A stretch of DNA of 64,000 nt from Enchytraeus crypticus (taxonomy: Eukaryota; Annelida; Clitellata; Enchytraeida; Enchytraeidae), in assembly GCA_905160935.1 (NCBI GenBank), contig CAJHZI010000276.1, positions 1,021,001-1,085,000 of the forward strand, in the 5' to 3' direction. Shown here piece after piece: positions 1-11,232 of this stretch. Position 1 is the stretch's first letter. Every line of letters begins with the position of its first letter. A model generated the notes under the pieces. The model saw only the letters and a list, made by a program, of their open reading frames with translations, was not told the origin of the DNA and did not search any database. Made by a program: the position numbers and the translations under genes.

Positions 1-984
1 ACATCAAATGGTCCAGGATTCAAATTCCTAATAATATGCATCTAATAATTATTTTGGAATCTTTACCTGTCCTCGATTTGACTGAATCTAGATATCGTAC
101 TAAGTGATTGATAACTTCAACGACTGTGTTAAATTAAATATTAATTTAATACGAAAAGAAATAAAATAATACAAGGATATATAGTAGAACAAAAATTAAA
201 ACGATTTCAAATAACACGTGTAAGCGAATTACATATAACTTAAAATTATACTTTCTATCTAATTAGAGTTCACTTTAAATATCGCCAAAGTAAGTACTTT
301 ATATTACATACAATTACTTTTGACATACAAATTACTAATACGCTCTCTGGCATAAATTCCTAGACTTTACTCTAGTTTCCTCTCGACTATTCGTCTAATA
401 GGATTCCTTCTAATATAATCCCTAGGTTAGAATATTTCGATGGAACTCTCTTCCCTCTTCGATCTTCTACAAAATCACTCCCTTCTCATCGACTGTTCGA
501 TGGACCACAAATTAGTTCGAATACCCGAACCCTTCGAATTGCTCTCAATTCGTCTACTCTTGAGATTCTTAAAATCTCCTAAATCTCTTTTCAACTTGGC
601 ACATTTTACGTCCGTGTTGTCACTCTGCCATCTTGGATCTCTCTTCACTTTCTGTTTAGGCATACCCTCATTGGTCACTTGCCCTAGCTCAGCTACCGTC
701 TAGGATCTCACTTTAACAAAACTCAATACTTTAAATCTTAACTTTACTTATCCAGTAGTATTGTTAAATACTTTACTAGAAATACAATTACAAATACAAA
801 TACATACTAAATGTATATACATGTATATCGAATTAAACTTTGACAAACTTTTTCACTTATTGCGGCTTGCTTTTCTCCATCGACGACAGAGATATCAAAG
901 CAATTGGTACATTTGTGAGAACAGCATCAGCTGTGCAAACGAGAAGTTCATGTCTACAAAGACATCAACAAGAAACAGCGCGGT
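1..984. other. Unassigned AT-rich DNA
   Basis: I recognise no gene or repeat here. The open frames near 440-703 and 761-1057 resemble no family I know, except that the last part of the second runs into the LINE fragment that starts near 985. Confidence 0.5.
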
Positions 985-1383
985 TACTTTGAATAACCAA
1001 GAATACTCAGAAGAAGATAAAAGAGGATGTGGAGTAAGACAAGGTTCTAGCATTTAGCCGCTGCTGATTAACATTTACGCTGAGGCAATGATGGAGGAAG
1101 CCTTGAAAGACATGGATGAAGGAATAAAAGTAGGAGGAAAATTGTTACAAGATGTACGATTTTCAGATGAACAAAGGAATGGTAGCGGGAAGCAAGACTG
1201 GACTGCAGAAGATAATGGATAGGCTGAATGATACGGCATTGAGATAGAGCATGCAGATTAATATCAAAGACCAAAGTGGTGAGAGTGTCCCCTAATAAAG
1301 GTGAAGTTAATATCACAATAAATGGTACTAAATTGGAACAGGCAAGGAGTTTCAAATATTTGGCTTATACTCTCTCCAGTGAT
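985..1383 (+). pseudogene. RTE-like LINE reverse transcriptase fragment (5' copy)
   Basis: The DNA matches 2955-3320 of the next element over the reverse transcriptase (RT) fingers/palm, e.g. GCGVRQG...NIYAEAMMEEAL...VGGKLLQDVRF, but the catalytic FADD has become FSDE and several stops interrupt the frame. It ends inside the phrase that is SFKYLGHTIT in the longer copy. The longer copy's endonuclease starts immediately afterwards on the same strand, so two truncated copies lie head to tail. It is not functional. Confidence 0.85.
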
Positions 1384-1392
1384 ATTATCAGG

Positions 1393-1831
1393 TGATAGTT
1401 ATGAGGGATTGGAACGCGCTGGTGGGTGAAGGGAGAGATGGAAATGAAGTTGGGGAATATGGTCTAGGAAAAAGAAATGAGAGAGGACAGAAATTGGTTG
1501 ACTTTTGCAATAGAATGCGATTAGTGGTGACCAACACTTGGTCACCACCATTTGAACATGAGAAGAGAAGGCGTTACACGTGGAAGAAACCAGGAAGCAC
1601 CGGAAACGAGGGATAGACTACTTTCTGATTATGCAACGGTACAGGAATAGTGTAAAGAATTCAAGGGCTTATCCAGGAGCCGATGTTAATTCAGACCACA
1701 ATCTAGTAATGGCAAAAGTAGGGCTTCAGCTGAAGAAAATACTTAAGAAGAAAAGCAGTAAGAGATGGAATTTGAACGGATTGAGCGAGAAAAGAAGTCA
1801 GTTTCAGGAAGTAGTTGAAAGAGAAGTTTAG
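1393..1831 (+). pseudogene. APE-type endonuclease fragment of RTE-like LINE
   Basis: The C-terminal part of an AP-endonuclease-like domain that nicks target DNA for target-primed reverse transcription. Visible landmarks are DWNALVGEGRDG (family GDWNA, here with R for G), RYTWKKPG and GADVNSDHNLVMAKV, which holds the conserved SDH. The N-terminal catalytic residues are missing because the element is truncated at 1393. A frame change near 1600 separates the two halves. Confidence 0.85.
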
Positions 1832-1834
1832 GAA

Positions 1835-3420
1835 ATGAATGACTACGAAAGAACAGGGGTAAAAGAAAGATGGTGTCTGCTAAAGGAGGCTATTAAAATA
1901 GATGCAAAAGAAGTTTATGGCTTTCGTAAAGCAAATACAGCTAAAAAACCTTGGATCACAAGCGAGATGCTAGACAAAATGGATGAAAGGAGGAAATGGA
2001 AAAGTATTGACACCAGTCATGGCCGAAGGAAATATAGAAGCTTAAACAATGAAATGAACTTAGAAGAATTACAGACAAAGCAAAAGATCATTGGTGGAGT
2101 GAAAAGTGTGATGATTTAGCAGAATATGATAGAAGAGGGAGATCGGATCCATTATACCAGGAAGTCAGGATATTAAAAAGAACCGATAAGAAAAGGAAAG
2201 GAGATGCAAAGAACATTAGTATAATGGGTAAAGGTGGGGAATTGAAGACCGAGTTGGAAGAAGTAAAAGAAAGATGGAGAGAATATGTAGAGGAATTGTA
2301 TGAGAAGGCTGGGAAACCAATTCAGGAGGATTTTAAAATAGAAGAAAATATAATAGAAAACGATAAAAGGGGCCCCGATTTAATGACGGAGGAACTTTAT
2401 TCTGCAATTAACAGTATGAAGAAGGGGAAAAAAGTAGGAATAGATGAAATCCCAACAGAATTCTAGAAAATGTTGGAAGGAGAAACACTCAATAAGTTAA
2501 TGGAGGTATGTATGGAAGTGAACAATACAGGTATTTGGCCAGACGACTTTACCAAGTCAGTGATGATCCCAATTCCCAAAAAAGCCAATGCTGTGGAGTG
2601 TTCGGATTACAGAACAATCAATTTAATACCTCATGCATCGAAGATCTTATTAAAGATAGTAAATAATCGCATTCAGTCGAAAGCAGAGATGATACTGAGC
2701 AAGACACAATTTGGATTTAGGAAAGGATGCGGCACAAGAGAAGCAATAGGGGTAATGCGGGTTCTTTTTGAAAGAAGCTTAGAATATGGAAATGACGTTT
2801 TTGTATGCTTTGTAGATTTCGAGAAGGCCTTTGACAGGATTGATTGGATAACGATGATGAGTATCTTGAAAAGAATAGGAATTGACTGGAGAGACAGAAG
2901 ACTAATTTTGAACTTGTACATGAATCAAAGAGCAGTAATCAAAATCCAACAAGAATACTCAGAGGAAGGCGAAATAGGACGTGGAGTAAGACAAGGTTGT
3001 AGCATTTCGCCCCTGCTTTTTAACATTTACGCTGAGGCAATGATGGAGGAAGCCTTGGAAGACATGGAAGAAGGAATAAAAGTAGGAGGGAAATTGTTAC
3101 AAGATGTACGATTTGCAGATGACCAAGGTTTGGTAGCGGGTAGCGAGATTTGACTGAAGAAGATAATGGATAGGCTGAATGATACGGCATTGAGATATGG
3201 CATGAAGATTAATATAAAATAGACCAAGGTTATGAGAGTGTCCAATTATATAGGTGAAGTTAATATCACAATAAATGGTACGAAATAAGAGCAGGTAAGG
3301 AGTTTCAAATATTTGGGTCATACTATAACCGATGACGGGAAATGCGAGACGAATGCAGAAGTATGCAGTAGGATTACACAAGCAAAAGCGACCTTTGGTA
3401 ATAGAAAAGAGCTATTAACA
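1835..3420 (+). pseudogene. Linker and reverse transcriptase of RTE-like LINE
   Basis: The linker reads KPWITSEMLDKMDERRKWK, followed by a charged stretch to about 2460 that contains GKKVGIDEIPTEF (the usual GKAxGxDxIPxE). RT blocks follow: QFGFRKGCGTREAI, FVDFEKAFDRIDW, GVRQGCSISPLLFNIYAEAM and the catalytic FADD near 3112-3123. In-frame stops lie at about 2117, 2464 and 3151. The RT would copy element RNA at the nicked target. The catalytic aspartates survive, but the frame does not. Confidence 0.88.
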
Positions 3421-3887
3421 AAATATTGAAGAAAGATACAAAAGATAAAGATAGTGAAAACTTTGGTTTGGACCACACTATTGTATGGATGTGAGACATG
3501 GACCTTAAGGAAGGAAGATATTAGGAAACTGGAGGCGTTGGAAATGTGGATTTGAAGAAGAATGGAGAGGATTAGCTGGACCCAAAAGGTTACAAATGAG
3601 GAAGTTCTGGAGAGAGTTGGCACAGATAGACAGTTGATAAATGTATTAAGAAATAGGAAGAAGAGTTGGATAGGACACATTCTAAGGGGGAAGGTCTATT
3701 AAAAGAGGTCATAGAAGGTAGAATGGAAGGAAAAAGAGGCAGGGGCAGGCCGAGATTAGGTATTTTAGATGAGTCAAGACCCACTCATATGTGGAAATGA
3801 AGACGAAGACGGAGGACAGAGAAGAGTGGAGGCGCCACATACCATGGACCTGCCAATGGGCAGTGCACTAATAGAGACTCTGTCCGA
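3421..3887 (+). pseudogene. C-terminal region of RTE-like LINE
   Basis: Broken frames give LYGCETWTLRKEDIRKLEAL, then WTQKVTNEEVLERVGTD, WIGHIL and a basic RGRPRLG motif. This wording is typical of the region after the RT thumb in RTE-like proteins. It is the part most often retained in the other truncated copies of the window, as expected for 5'-truncated insertions. Confidence 0.85.
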
Positions 3888-3946
3888 TGACGGGAAATGT
3901 GCGACTGATATATGCAGTAGTATTGCACAAGCAACGATGAACTATT

Positions 3947-4000
3947 TTATCATCTTCATCATCATCACACCTACCCAATCAGCATAAAATAATCATGAGT
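3947..4000 (-). repeat. Short GAT-tailed repeat, left copy of an inverted pair
   Basis: This matches the reverse complement of 5067-5120 almost completely (CTACCCAATCAGC, AATAATCATGAGT, then CATCATCAT). The two copies flank 1.07 kb that includes an antisense LINE fragment. Confidence 0.75.
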
Positions 4001-4387
4001 AAAATAAAATAATCGTGAGTCTTTTAATATTAATTTCTTTATTTGTCAAAAACAGACAGGAAAAGATGATGCATCACATATACATATATACACATAAGAT
4101 CATAGAAACTTCAAAAATAATAATATATTCGTTTATTTTCGTTCAATCTGACAACCGCAGAAAGTTACAGCACAGAAATTCCAACATACACAGCATAACA
4201 AATTACAGATATAGCATAAACAGTTATTAGACTAGATATAAGAGAGATAAAACTAAAAATTGTTCTCGCTAACATTTACCACATGAAAATTACAACATTA
4301 CATAAATCAATGGCTTATACTATTCATAATTGCCATATAGGGCGTACTGTACTATGAGTAAAGAGGAATCTTTGAGTATTCATTAAA

Positions 4388-4790
4388 TTAACTAGCATCA
4401 TCTAGAATCATACGAATAATGAAGTTTTTATCGCTCAGACTGCTTCGTTTTATGGGAAGGGAAAAGCATCTCTTAGCAGTATTTCGTCGGGTTGGGTAAA
4501 CATGATTGTTTTGTGGAGGTAACAAATGCGCCAGTAAATGTGCAGGGTTGTTACAGATTGCCTTGAAAAGATTATTGTCAGCAAAGTTACATAGATCCTC
4601 AAAATTTGATTCTTTACTGTAGAATCCAGCTCTCCTTGCCTTCTTTAAAAAGGTTTCAAGACGGGTTCTCTCTTCAGCATTTGTAAAGCCCCACCAAAAC
4701 TGGGAGGCATATAGAAGCTTAGAGAGTGTGGAGGCTTGAAAGACTCTCTGAAGAAGATCATTTGCCAAACCTTTACTACGTAAAGAATAG
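4388..4790 (-). pseudogene. C-terminal fragment of a Jockey/CR1-group LINE reverse transcriptase
   Basis: A 126-residue open frame reads LLQRVFQASTLSKLLYASQ, then WWGFTNAEERTRLETFLKKA, and ends with LSDKNFIIRMILDD. This is the usual C-terminus after the RT thumb in Jockey/CR1-like elements. There is no RT core upstream in this orientation, so it is a 5'-truncated copy. The flanking 4001-4387 is AT-rich and is probably its 3' UTR. The clade call is approximate. Confidence 0.85.
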
Positions 4791-5066
4791 AGTGCAAAAA
4801 TGTTGCTCTATGGCAAAAATCAATTATAAGAAACTTAAATAGAGTTCCTATTAATTACAGCACTAGCATTAAACGCTTCGTAAATTAAATACCCGCTTTT
4901 ACCATAAGACACTCTATTGTCCAGAACCATCAAACAATTTCTAGGCAATCTAAAACAATCACAGAGTTTAATACGAATTTGACACGTTTTAGTTCAAGAA
5001 TTTCTACTTTAATTGTTTCTAGATATTTGTTTATTTATAAAACATCATAGTTTGATATGGGACTGC
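4791..5066. other. Unassigned AT-rich DNA
   Basis: No recognisable coding; probably further decayed sequence of the adjacent LINE. Confidence 0.4.
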
Positions 5067-5120
5067 ACTCATGATTATTTTAAGCTGATTGGGTAGATGA
5101 TGATGAAGATGATAAATAAT
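5067..5120 (+). repeat. Short GAT-tailed repeat, right copy of an inverted pair
   Basis: Inverted counterpart of 3947-4000, with the order ACTCATGATTATTTTA, GCTGATTGGGTAGATGATGATGA. The GAT-rich end suggests a retroposon 3' tail. Confidence 0.75.
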
Positions 5121-5595
5121 TTAAAAGATTTATTAATAATAATTTCAAAAATGAAAAATAAGCGTAAATATAAGATGCTCTAAAAATTCACCGGTTTGAT
5201 GACTAATTTAAACAAAAAAATCTCCTTCGCACTCCACCCCATTTCACAGCCCCAATATCGGCCACCACGGATACATTTTGCCCCATAACATTGCTTTTCT
5301 GCCTATAGCCCTGACTGTTACATGAGTGGGGTAAGCTAGTGCGATACGGATCATTCGATTCAGTAGCAATGTGGCCTCATTCAAGGACCCAAGGCCTAGT
5401 AGTGAAATTATTTTGAGCCTCTCCTAGCATATTTTTCTGGTTACGCCACTGGCTTCAACTATCATCGCCCGGGAAAGTTACGGCCAAGAATAAAGAGGGA
5501 ATTATAAATTTCTTAAGTCAAAGAGTGAAAGGTCAAAGCCTTGATTGAATTCAAAATACACTCACAATTCAAGGAGGAGCTTTAGAAATCAATAT
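5121..5595. other. Unassigned DNA
   Basis: I see no gene, and no repeat shared with the rest of the window. Confidence 0.4.
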
Positions 5596-5728
5596 TTCAG
5601 ACTATGAAGTACTAAAGTGCGATAAGTTCATAGCTCTTACTATACGTTTGGGATAAACAGACTTGCTGATTCATTCTAAAATTAGCCTCTGATTTTACAC
5701 CCGATTTAGATGCACTATTTCGCTACCA
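5596..5728 (+). repeat. 133-bp exact direct repeat, copy 1
   Basis: Identical base for base to 6416-6548, as read by eye. It starts TTCAGACTATGAAG and ends TTTCGCTACCA. The flanking bases differ at both ends. Confidence 0.95.
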
Positions 5729-6415
5729 GAAAAATGATTTCACAAACGGTCTTACATAAAAGCGTTTTGTTGTTATTTATTGACTGCTCTGGTTAAATAT
5801 TACTTAAAACAACAAAAACTCTCACAATTGCAGCATGCCATAAATATCGCATGTAGAATAGAAATAGGCAATTGTAGTAACGTTTGGACAAGTGCGACAT
5901 ACGCAAAGAAGAAAATTACAGCGGTAACATACAATTTATTGCAAGAGCGGCATGTCACCAATTGCAACACGGGCATCAACCACTTTGAGTAGTAACAATT
6001 GAAGCAAATATTAGTTTTAAAATATGATCACTTTGACTGATTCAACTAAAGTAGTAAAAATAAGTATCCCTCTTCTCCTCTATCTATCTTTCTTTCTCAA
6101 TGTCACTGTCTCTGATCATGTACATATCTTTTTATTTCTCTCTTCTTTATATATTTTAATGCCTGATAACAAGTCCAAGATAGATCCTCAAAGCTACGAA
6201 CAACCACAACCAATAGATAAGATCGCAAAAGTTTTGAATTCTTTATTCGAAATATCTTGTGAAAAATATGGCCTTTATGGCAGTTTCTCGTCCCTTACCT
6301 CAGTGTATGTTTAAGCGTCTCGTGCGACACTCACAGTACAGGCCTGAAGTGGTTCTGACAGCACTAAAGACTACAGTAAATATAATAAATAATTATATAG
6401 TAGAATATTATATTA
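5729..6415. other. Unassigned DNA between the two 133-bp repeats
   Basis: It holds two open frames (70 and 96 codons) that I do not recognise and that contain no known motif. Neither has support as a gene. Confidence 0.4.
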
Positions 6416-6548
6416 TTCAGACTATGAAGTACTAAAGTGCGATAAGTTCATAGCTCTTACTATACGTTTGGGATAAACAGACTTGCTGATTCATTCTAAA
6501 ATTAGCCTCTGATTTTACACCCGATTTAGATGCACTATTTCGCTACCA
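6416..6548 (+). repeat. 133-bp exact direct repeat, copy 2
   Basis: Identical to 5596-5728. It ends seven bases before a long AT palindrome. Confidence 0.95.
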
Positions 6549-6554
6549 ATATCG

Positions 6555-6568
6555 TTATGTACTATATA

Positions 6569-6667
<99 letters not shown>

Positions 6668-6671
6668 ATAA
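6555..6671. repeat. (AT)n array with palindromic ends
   Basis: A long AT run begins TTATGTACTATAT and ends ATATAGTACATAA, so the whole 117 bp is a near-perfect palindrome. Confidence 0.9.
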
Positions 6672-6862
6672 TTATGTGACGCTTAGTTCATCTATGAATT
6701 GTATTGTATCTAATTTGCTTCAATTAGTCCTAAACGTTTTGCTGAAATCTAATTAATTAAACATTTCTGACATTAGTCACCTGACTAGTAGCTGCACTTC
6801 ACGCATCGTTTCACCTTTCCAATCCTATTCACCGAATATTTGTTGGGTCGTATAGGTCACAC

Positions 6863-7150
6863 ACATGCATGAACTCCTTGCTACTTTATTTGTTACTGTT
6901 TTTAAGTTTTCGTTATTTTCTCCTTTCCTTTACATGGCGATCAGTAATCGTTACCTTTAATGGGTCATCGATTGCAGCCGGCATGGATTCAAGAATAACC
7001 TTCCAACGCCTTTGGGATTTTGTCAGTCTAAGCTGTCAACACTCGAAATTCTAAGGTAGTCATCTAATCATGTACTAACTGAGCACAAAATATCTTAAAC
7101 TTCATTCAATTGACGCGCAATAAACTACATGTAAGTGCTTTAAATCACGC
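6863..7150 (+). repeat. Dispersed 300-bp repeat module, copy 1
   Basis: A diverged match to 14063-14370: shared blocks are CACACACATG, TTTTCGTTATTTTCTCC, AGTAATCGTT, AAGAATAACCT and CAATTGACGCGCA. The copy at 14 kb lies inside a TIR element; this one shows no matching terminal inverted repeats. The 61-codon open frame inside it is not conserved and I do not call it coding. Confidence 0.75.
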
Positions 7151-8099
7151 CCCCGAATGTTCATTACTCTTTCAGGTACTGTAGTTATCAAACATTTCTG
7201 CTCTTATATCACATTCTTATTAGATTTTATTGATGGAGTTAATTTTTGAAAATATTTGCTACATTCCTGTATAAAATATTTCGATTGTACTCCGTAATTG
7301 ACTATGCCAATATTTAGCCATATTATTCAAGCATCTACAGTGATATGGTTGATAGGCCCATATGAGATTGATTGTATAGACAGTGACCGCATTCCAGCGA
7401 TAAAAAATTACGGCAATCAATCAACCCAAATTCTCGATTAGTCAACGACGAGTCGACTTTATTTCAGGAAACTAAAGTAGGCCACTCACTAGTCGAGACC
7501 GCAGACTGTAAACATACGCGTGACGCGCTTACAATGTTGCTCTAGAAACACGTCTTGTAAATATTTTAATTGAATCTCATACATCCCCAAATCAAATAGG
7601 CTAAGCGGCAGATGTGCCATAGATGGGGTAGTATGCTACTTGGTCCCATAATGGGAAGAGAGGAAATTCCCCAAACAATAGAAAATGTTTTGGTGATCTT
7701 TATATAACTCACCGAATCCTATGATAAACTTCATAAATAAATAAGTTGGCCACAACAAGTGTCAATGTACCAAAATATATACAATAAACCAACTGCACTT
7801 AATAAGTGACACTGCTTTTGTTCAACTTGGTAGAGTGGTGTAAATGGCAGCCTCCTTATGCAATTCAGTCATGGAATCTGCAATCAATCCTATAATACTA
7901 TATATCGATATTTCATGACTAGTTATAGAGCCCGACACCGAACGGGCAAGTTACAATTGCCCATGAACATAGTATACATGCACATGAATTTAAATTATGA
8001 TATAAACTTATATGTTATAAACGCAGGCCTAATTATAATCTATATACAATATATCTGTATATACATGTATATTATATGAATAATTATACATAATATAAA
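7151..8099. other. Unassigned AT-rich DNA
   Basis: No gene or repeat recognised. The open frame near 7858-8079 is AT-biased and unlike any family I know. Confidence 0.45.
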
Positions 8100-8170
<71 letters not shown>

Positions 8171-8222
8171 ATAGACCTACTCTATATATATATATATATA
8201 TATACATATATACAGGTATATA
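8100..8222. repeat. (TA)n arrays
   Basis: Two TA runs, about 8102-8166 and 8183-8222, separated by a short unique sequence. Confidence 0.95.
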
Positions 8223-8938
8223 TATAAATACTTAGCAATATTAATATTAGATAGATGGAAACCCTGCTAATTAAAAGAATATCTAAATCGTAACCCCACC
8301 ACTCCTCCAATAAAATAGTACGCCGGTGAAAGTGGAACCTACAGCTTAATGGTTCCTAAATAAATGCCAACTGCAGGTTGGCAGGTCTGGATTTATGAAT
8401 TAGTTGATTTTATGTTACTTTAACGTCACGATATTCTCCGAGGAAGGGGTATCAGTCTACCAGAAAATCAAACTTACCCATTAGGCTGCGTTTTGCATCA
8501 TAGGCCAATGGAGGGGGAAAGACGCACCTGCTTCAACTCTGCAAATTTCCAACAAAGATTCTGCTTCATCATTATGGTGATTAGGGCACAATTTCAACCT
8601 GTCAACTTGTCATGGCGAGGCCGAGTACATTATTATATGCATGTACAATGTACATGGCTACAGACTGCGTCAAAAAATTCGCACCCCAAAAGAAAATATT
8701 TAATAATGTTTATACGGGATGTCTGTTTCTCGTATAAATTTTTAGCATTATTCCTGATCCAATTTTACTCATTTTCTCAAAATTGCATGAAGTCATATTT
8801 AGTACTAGTCGAGTTATACAGTCTTTTACACTTGAACACTACTTTTCGTGACTAAATTTCTCAATTAGTCACATGTTTCATTATTACCGTTTGTTGGTGT
8901 AGCCTAAATAGAACTGTTTGGATATTTTATTTAAAATA
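8223..8938. other. Unassigned DNA
   Basis: It includes a 120-codon open frame (8493-8855, plus) with no motif I recognise. I see no support for a gene. Confidence 0.4.
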
Positions 8939-9044
8939 TATTTTAACGAAGTAATTGTTCTAAATATCTACGTTCAACCACAATGCATAGTCATGCATTG
9001 TGATTCAAGGTAGATGTTTAGAACAATTACTTCGTTAAAATATT
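8939..9044. repeat. Foldback: 51-nt arms, 4-nt loop
   Basis: 8939-8989 is the reverse complement of 8994-9044 with four mismatches; the loop is AGTC. If transcribed it would form a long hairpin. It could be a small foldback element, an inverted duplication made by template switching, or a hairpin RNA precursor. The sequence alone does not decide. Confidence 0.9.
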
Positions 9045-10208
9045 TTCACCCTTTTCAGAAGCGTGCGAAGTCCCTTAATGATAGAAGCTTGGGGTAGCCC
9101 ATTAATAATAAATCTGTAACGCTTCTTTTATAGAGGTTTTCTCCAAGATTCTATTCAAGTTGCTCAAGATTGAGAGTCATCCGTGGATGTGAAGCCCCTG
9201 ATACCTTTCACAAGTTAGGTAAGCTACCTGTAACTTAGCTAGTTTCTGCAACTAGTGTGGAACAGATTTGCGGGTTATTGCGAGGCTTCTAATTTTATAG
9301 TCTAACAAGAAATCCGAGATACCCTGAGCACGCGGAGATTCCAGCAGTAGGCTAGGACTAAATGAAAGCAATGGATCGGTAAAACTGTCCAAAAGCAGTA
9401 CAATTCGGTTATATATACATAGAATTCTCAGAAAACTGCATGGGTTGTGGCATAAAAGTGTATAACCCGACGTGTACAGCTCATATTATAATGAAATTTG
9501 GAGGAAATGTGTCGAATTGGACCGGAAATAATAGTGGAAATGGAAATTGTCAGCACACACAGACATCAGTTGCAAAAAGTATGGAACACTTACTTTAGGG
9601 GTGCCATTAGCTCGGGGTGTCATTAGATCGACTACATAATGGAATGTGTTCTAATTCCAAGAAGGCCAATTATAAGGATAAAGATCAAACTACACAACAA
9701 CATGGCTTATGCCGAAACGACGTAAGATACCAATTTGCCACACTTCAACTTCCCCGTTCCAAAATTGAGGGAAAACGGTAATCGTCTTTCACGAGATTTT
9801 GACAACATGGGTAAACGATAAACAGAAAAACAACATTCATCATTTATAGAACACCACGACAAGGTTGACATCGAATCCTGGAGAAAGAAATGGAGATGAT
9901 CCACCTCGCAGATCCACTGAGACTTGTCCTCGTGAACATCATCGTCGCGTCAAAAAAGCAATCAAATATAAGGCAGTTAGTCCTCATCAAATAAACTAAC
10001 ATCGCTCATTAATTAGTGAAATTAAACCAGAAGAATTAGAAGTGCTTCTCGTAAACTACAAACGGTCAAGATTTGAGTATAGAAAGAAAAAACTTAAATT
10101 CAAAGATTTGCAAGTGTCTAACCCAATAAATTAACATAAAAAAATTGAACAAAATCATGTTCAATATCGCGTAACATTTAACATAACTTCTACTAATTAT
10201 CATCTAGC
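9045..10208. other. Unassigned DNA with weak protein-like traces
   Basis: The plus strand near 9430-9560 reads NCMGCGIKVYNPTCTAH, and near 9990-10130 ISEIKPEELEVLL, both in broken frames. These could be remnants of a LINE ORF1, but I cannot assign them. Otherwise nothing is recognised. Confidence 0.3.
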
Positions 10209-10294
10209 ACCGAAGTCAGTGACAGGCGAGCCCAGGATTTGAAGCCACGGATCCGCGGTCGAATATCTTACCGTCATCGCCACTGGTTCCAGCC
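10209..10294 (-). mobile_element. tRNA-derived SINE, partial
   Basis: On the minus strand it reads GGCTGGAACCAGTGGCGATG (A-box region), then GGCTTCAAATCC in place of the B box and GGGCTCGCCTGTCACTGAC. It is the same family as 22503-22629. The 3' tail is missing. Confidence 0.85.
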
Positions 10295-10440
10295 AGTATT
10301 AGATACAGAATGTTAGATGTTAGATGATGGATATAGACAAAGTGAATTTCGTTGGAAATTCGAGATTCGAAGCTTTGTATCTGCTGACAATCTCAAAGAA
10401 TGAAACAAATCGATACAAAATTCTATTAATTCAAATTCGT

Positions 10441-10550
10441 TAGCTTGCTGGCATATTGTTCGACAGCTGATCAGCAGAAGCAGTGTTCAAATCCAGTGCT
10501 CTCCCGTCACTTGAGATGCCAACGCGCAGGAAACAAACGTTAAATTTGAC
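10441..10550 (+). mobile_element. Diverged copy of the tRNA-derived SINE
   Basis: It keeps AGCTGATCAGCAG, the B-box-like GTTCAAATCC, CTCCCGTCACTTGAGATGCC and the tail AGGAAACAAACGTTAAA, in the SINE order. Divergence is much higher than in the other copies. Confidence 0.6.
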
Positions 10551-10833
10551 TTTTGCTTTACGTTGATATCTCAGTCAACTATCGAAATGTAAAATAAAAT
10601 ACTCAGCTTGAAGCAACTTTTTTTCATAAATTGATCTATTTATACGCTATTCAAAAAACAGACGAATTTGGAGCTCTCTCCACTAGACGCGTAGAAGAAT
10701 ATTGCACGTATTGTATATTTGTCTGATAATTGGTGTCAGCATCTCTATACAAAGTCTACATGTATACAGTGTATATATAATTATACGTATATTTGTGTGA
10801 AAATTGGTGTCAGCATCTCTATACACGTATACA

Positions 10834-10868
<35 letters not shown>

Positions 10869-10951
10869 AATATTATCTATATATAGTCTATCCGTGCTCC
10901 ACTTTTAGGTAACCTTTTGATTTTTCTCTGATATTGATCCGCTGACAGCAG

Positions 10952-11232
10952 TATCAATAGATTCGTTGCTCCGAGATTTGCGAAGAGTCCAGAGAACGTG
11001 ACAGTGAAAGAATCACGGCGCACCTCGAGTGTGCAGCTGTTGGTAATCCCCAAATCGAGATAGCCTGGGAAAAGATGACGGAGACGACATCCTTGCAGCA
11101 CGAGAGAGGCGCATGCATGTGACGATATCTTCTTCATCGTCGACGTGAAGACTGAGGATCACGGCGTGTATTCTTGCACGGCGCGTAACGAGGCCGGTCT
11201 TGTGAGAGTGAGCGCCACCCTATCCGTGCTTA
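10952..11232 (+). pseudogene. Ig-domain exon of LRIG type, frameshifted
   Basis: This is the one host-type coding trace in the window. Across three frames the plus strand reads [43 protein letters not shown] and [18 protein letters not shown] followed by ATLSVL. That is an I-set immunoglobulin domain with both cysteines (LEC and YSC), the core Trp, and the AARERRMHV and FFIVDVK phrases of the second Ig domain of LRIG proteins (leucine-rich-repeat and Ig-domain receptors that modulate growth-factor receptors at the cell surface). A clean donor GTAAGT follows at 11233-11238 in phase 1. A pyrimidine-rich stretch with AG precedes it, so the start (10949-10961) is uncertain. Deletions of about 4, 1 and 10 nt shift the frame. 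It is therefore an unprocessed pseudogene exon, or a real exon with assembly errors. I saw no other LRIG exon here. Confidence 0.78.

Larger units (their letters stand above)
1393..3945 (+). mobile_element. RTE-like non-LTR retrotransposon, 5'-truncated and decayed
   Basis: Read in order, the traces are the C-terminal half of an APE-type endonuclease, a linker, a reverse transcriptase and a Cys-poor C-terminal region, then a 3' end reading MDLPMGSAL... just before ...GTGCACTAATAGAG. Reading is broken at about 1616, 1832, 2117, 2464 and 3151 and by later frameshifts. The end (3888-3945) repeats, out of order, a piece of the 3330-3390 region, so the 3' part has been rearranged. Assignment to the RTE clade rests on the remembered endonuclease/RT wording of that group and is an inference. 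Tails of the same family recur at 12.1, 21.0, 29.8, 32.5, 52.3 and 58.7 kb. Confidence 0.85.
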
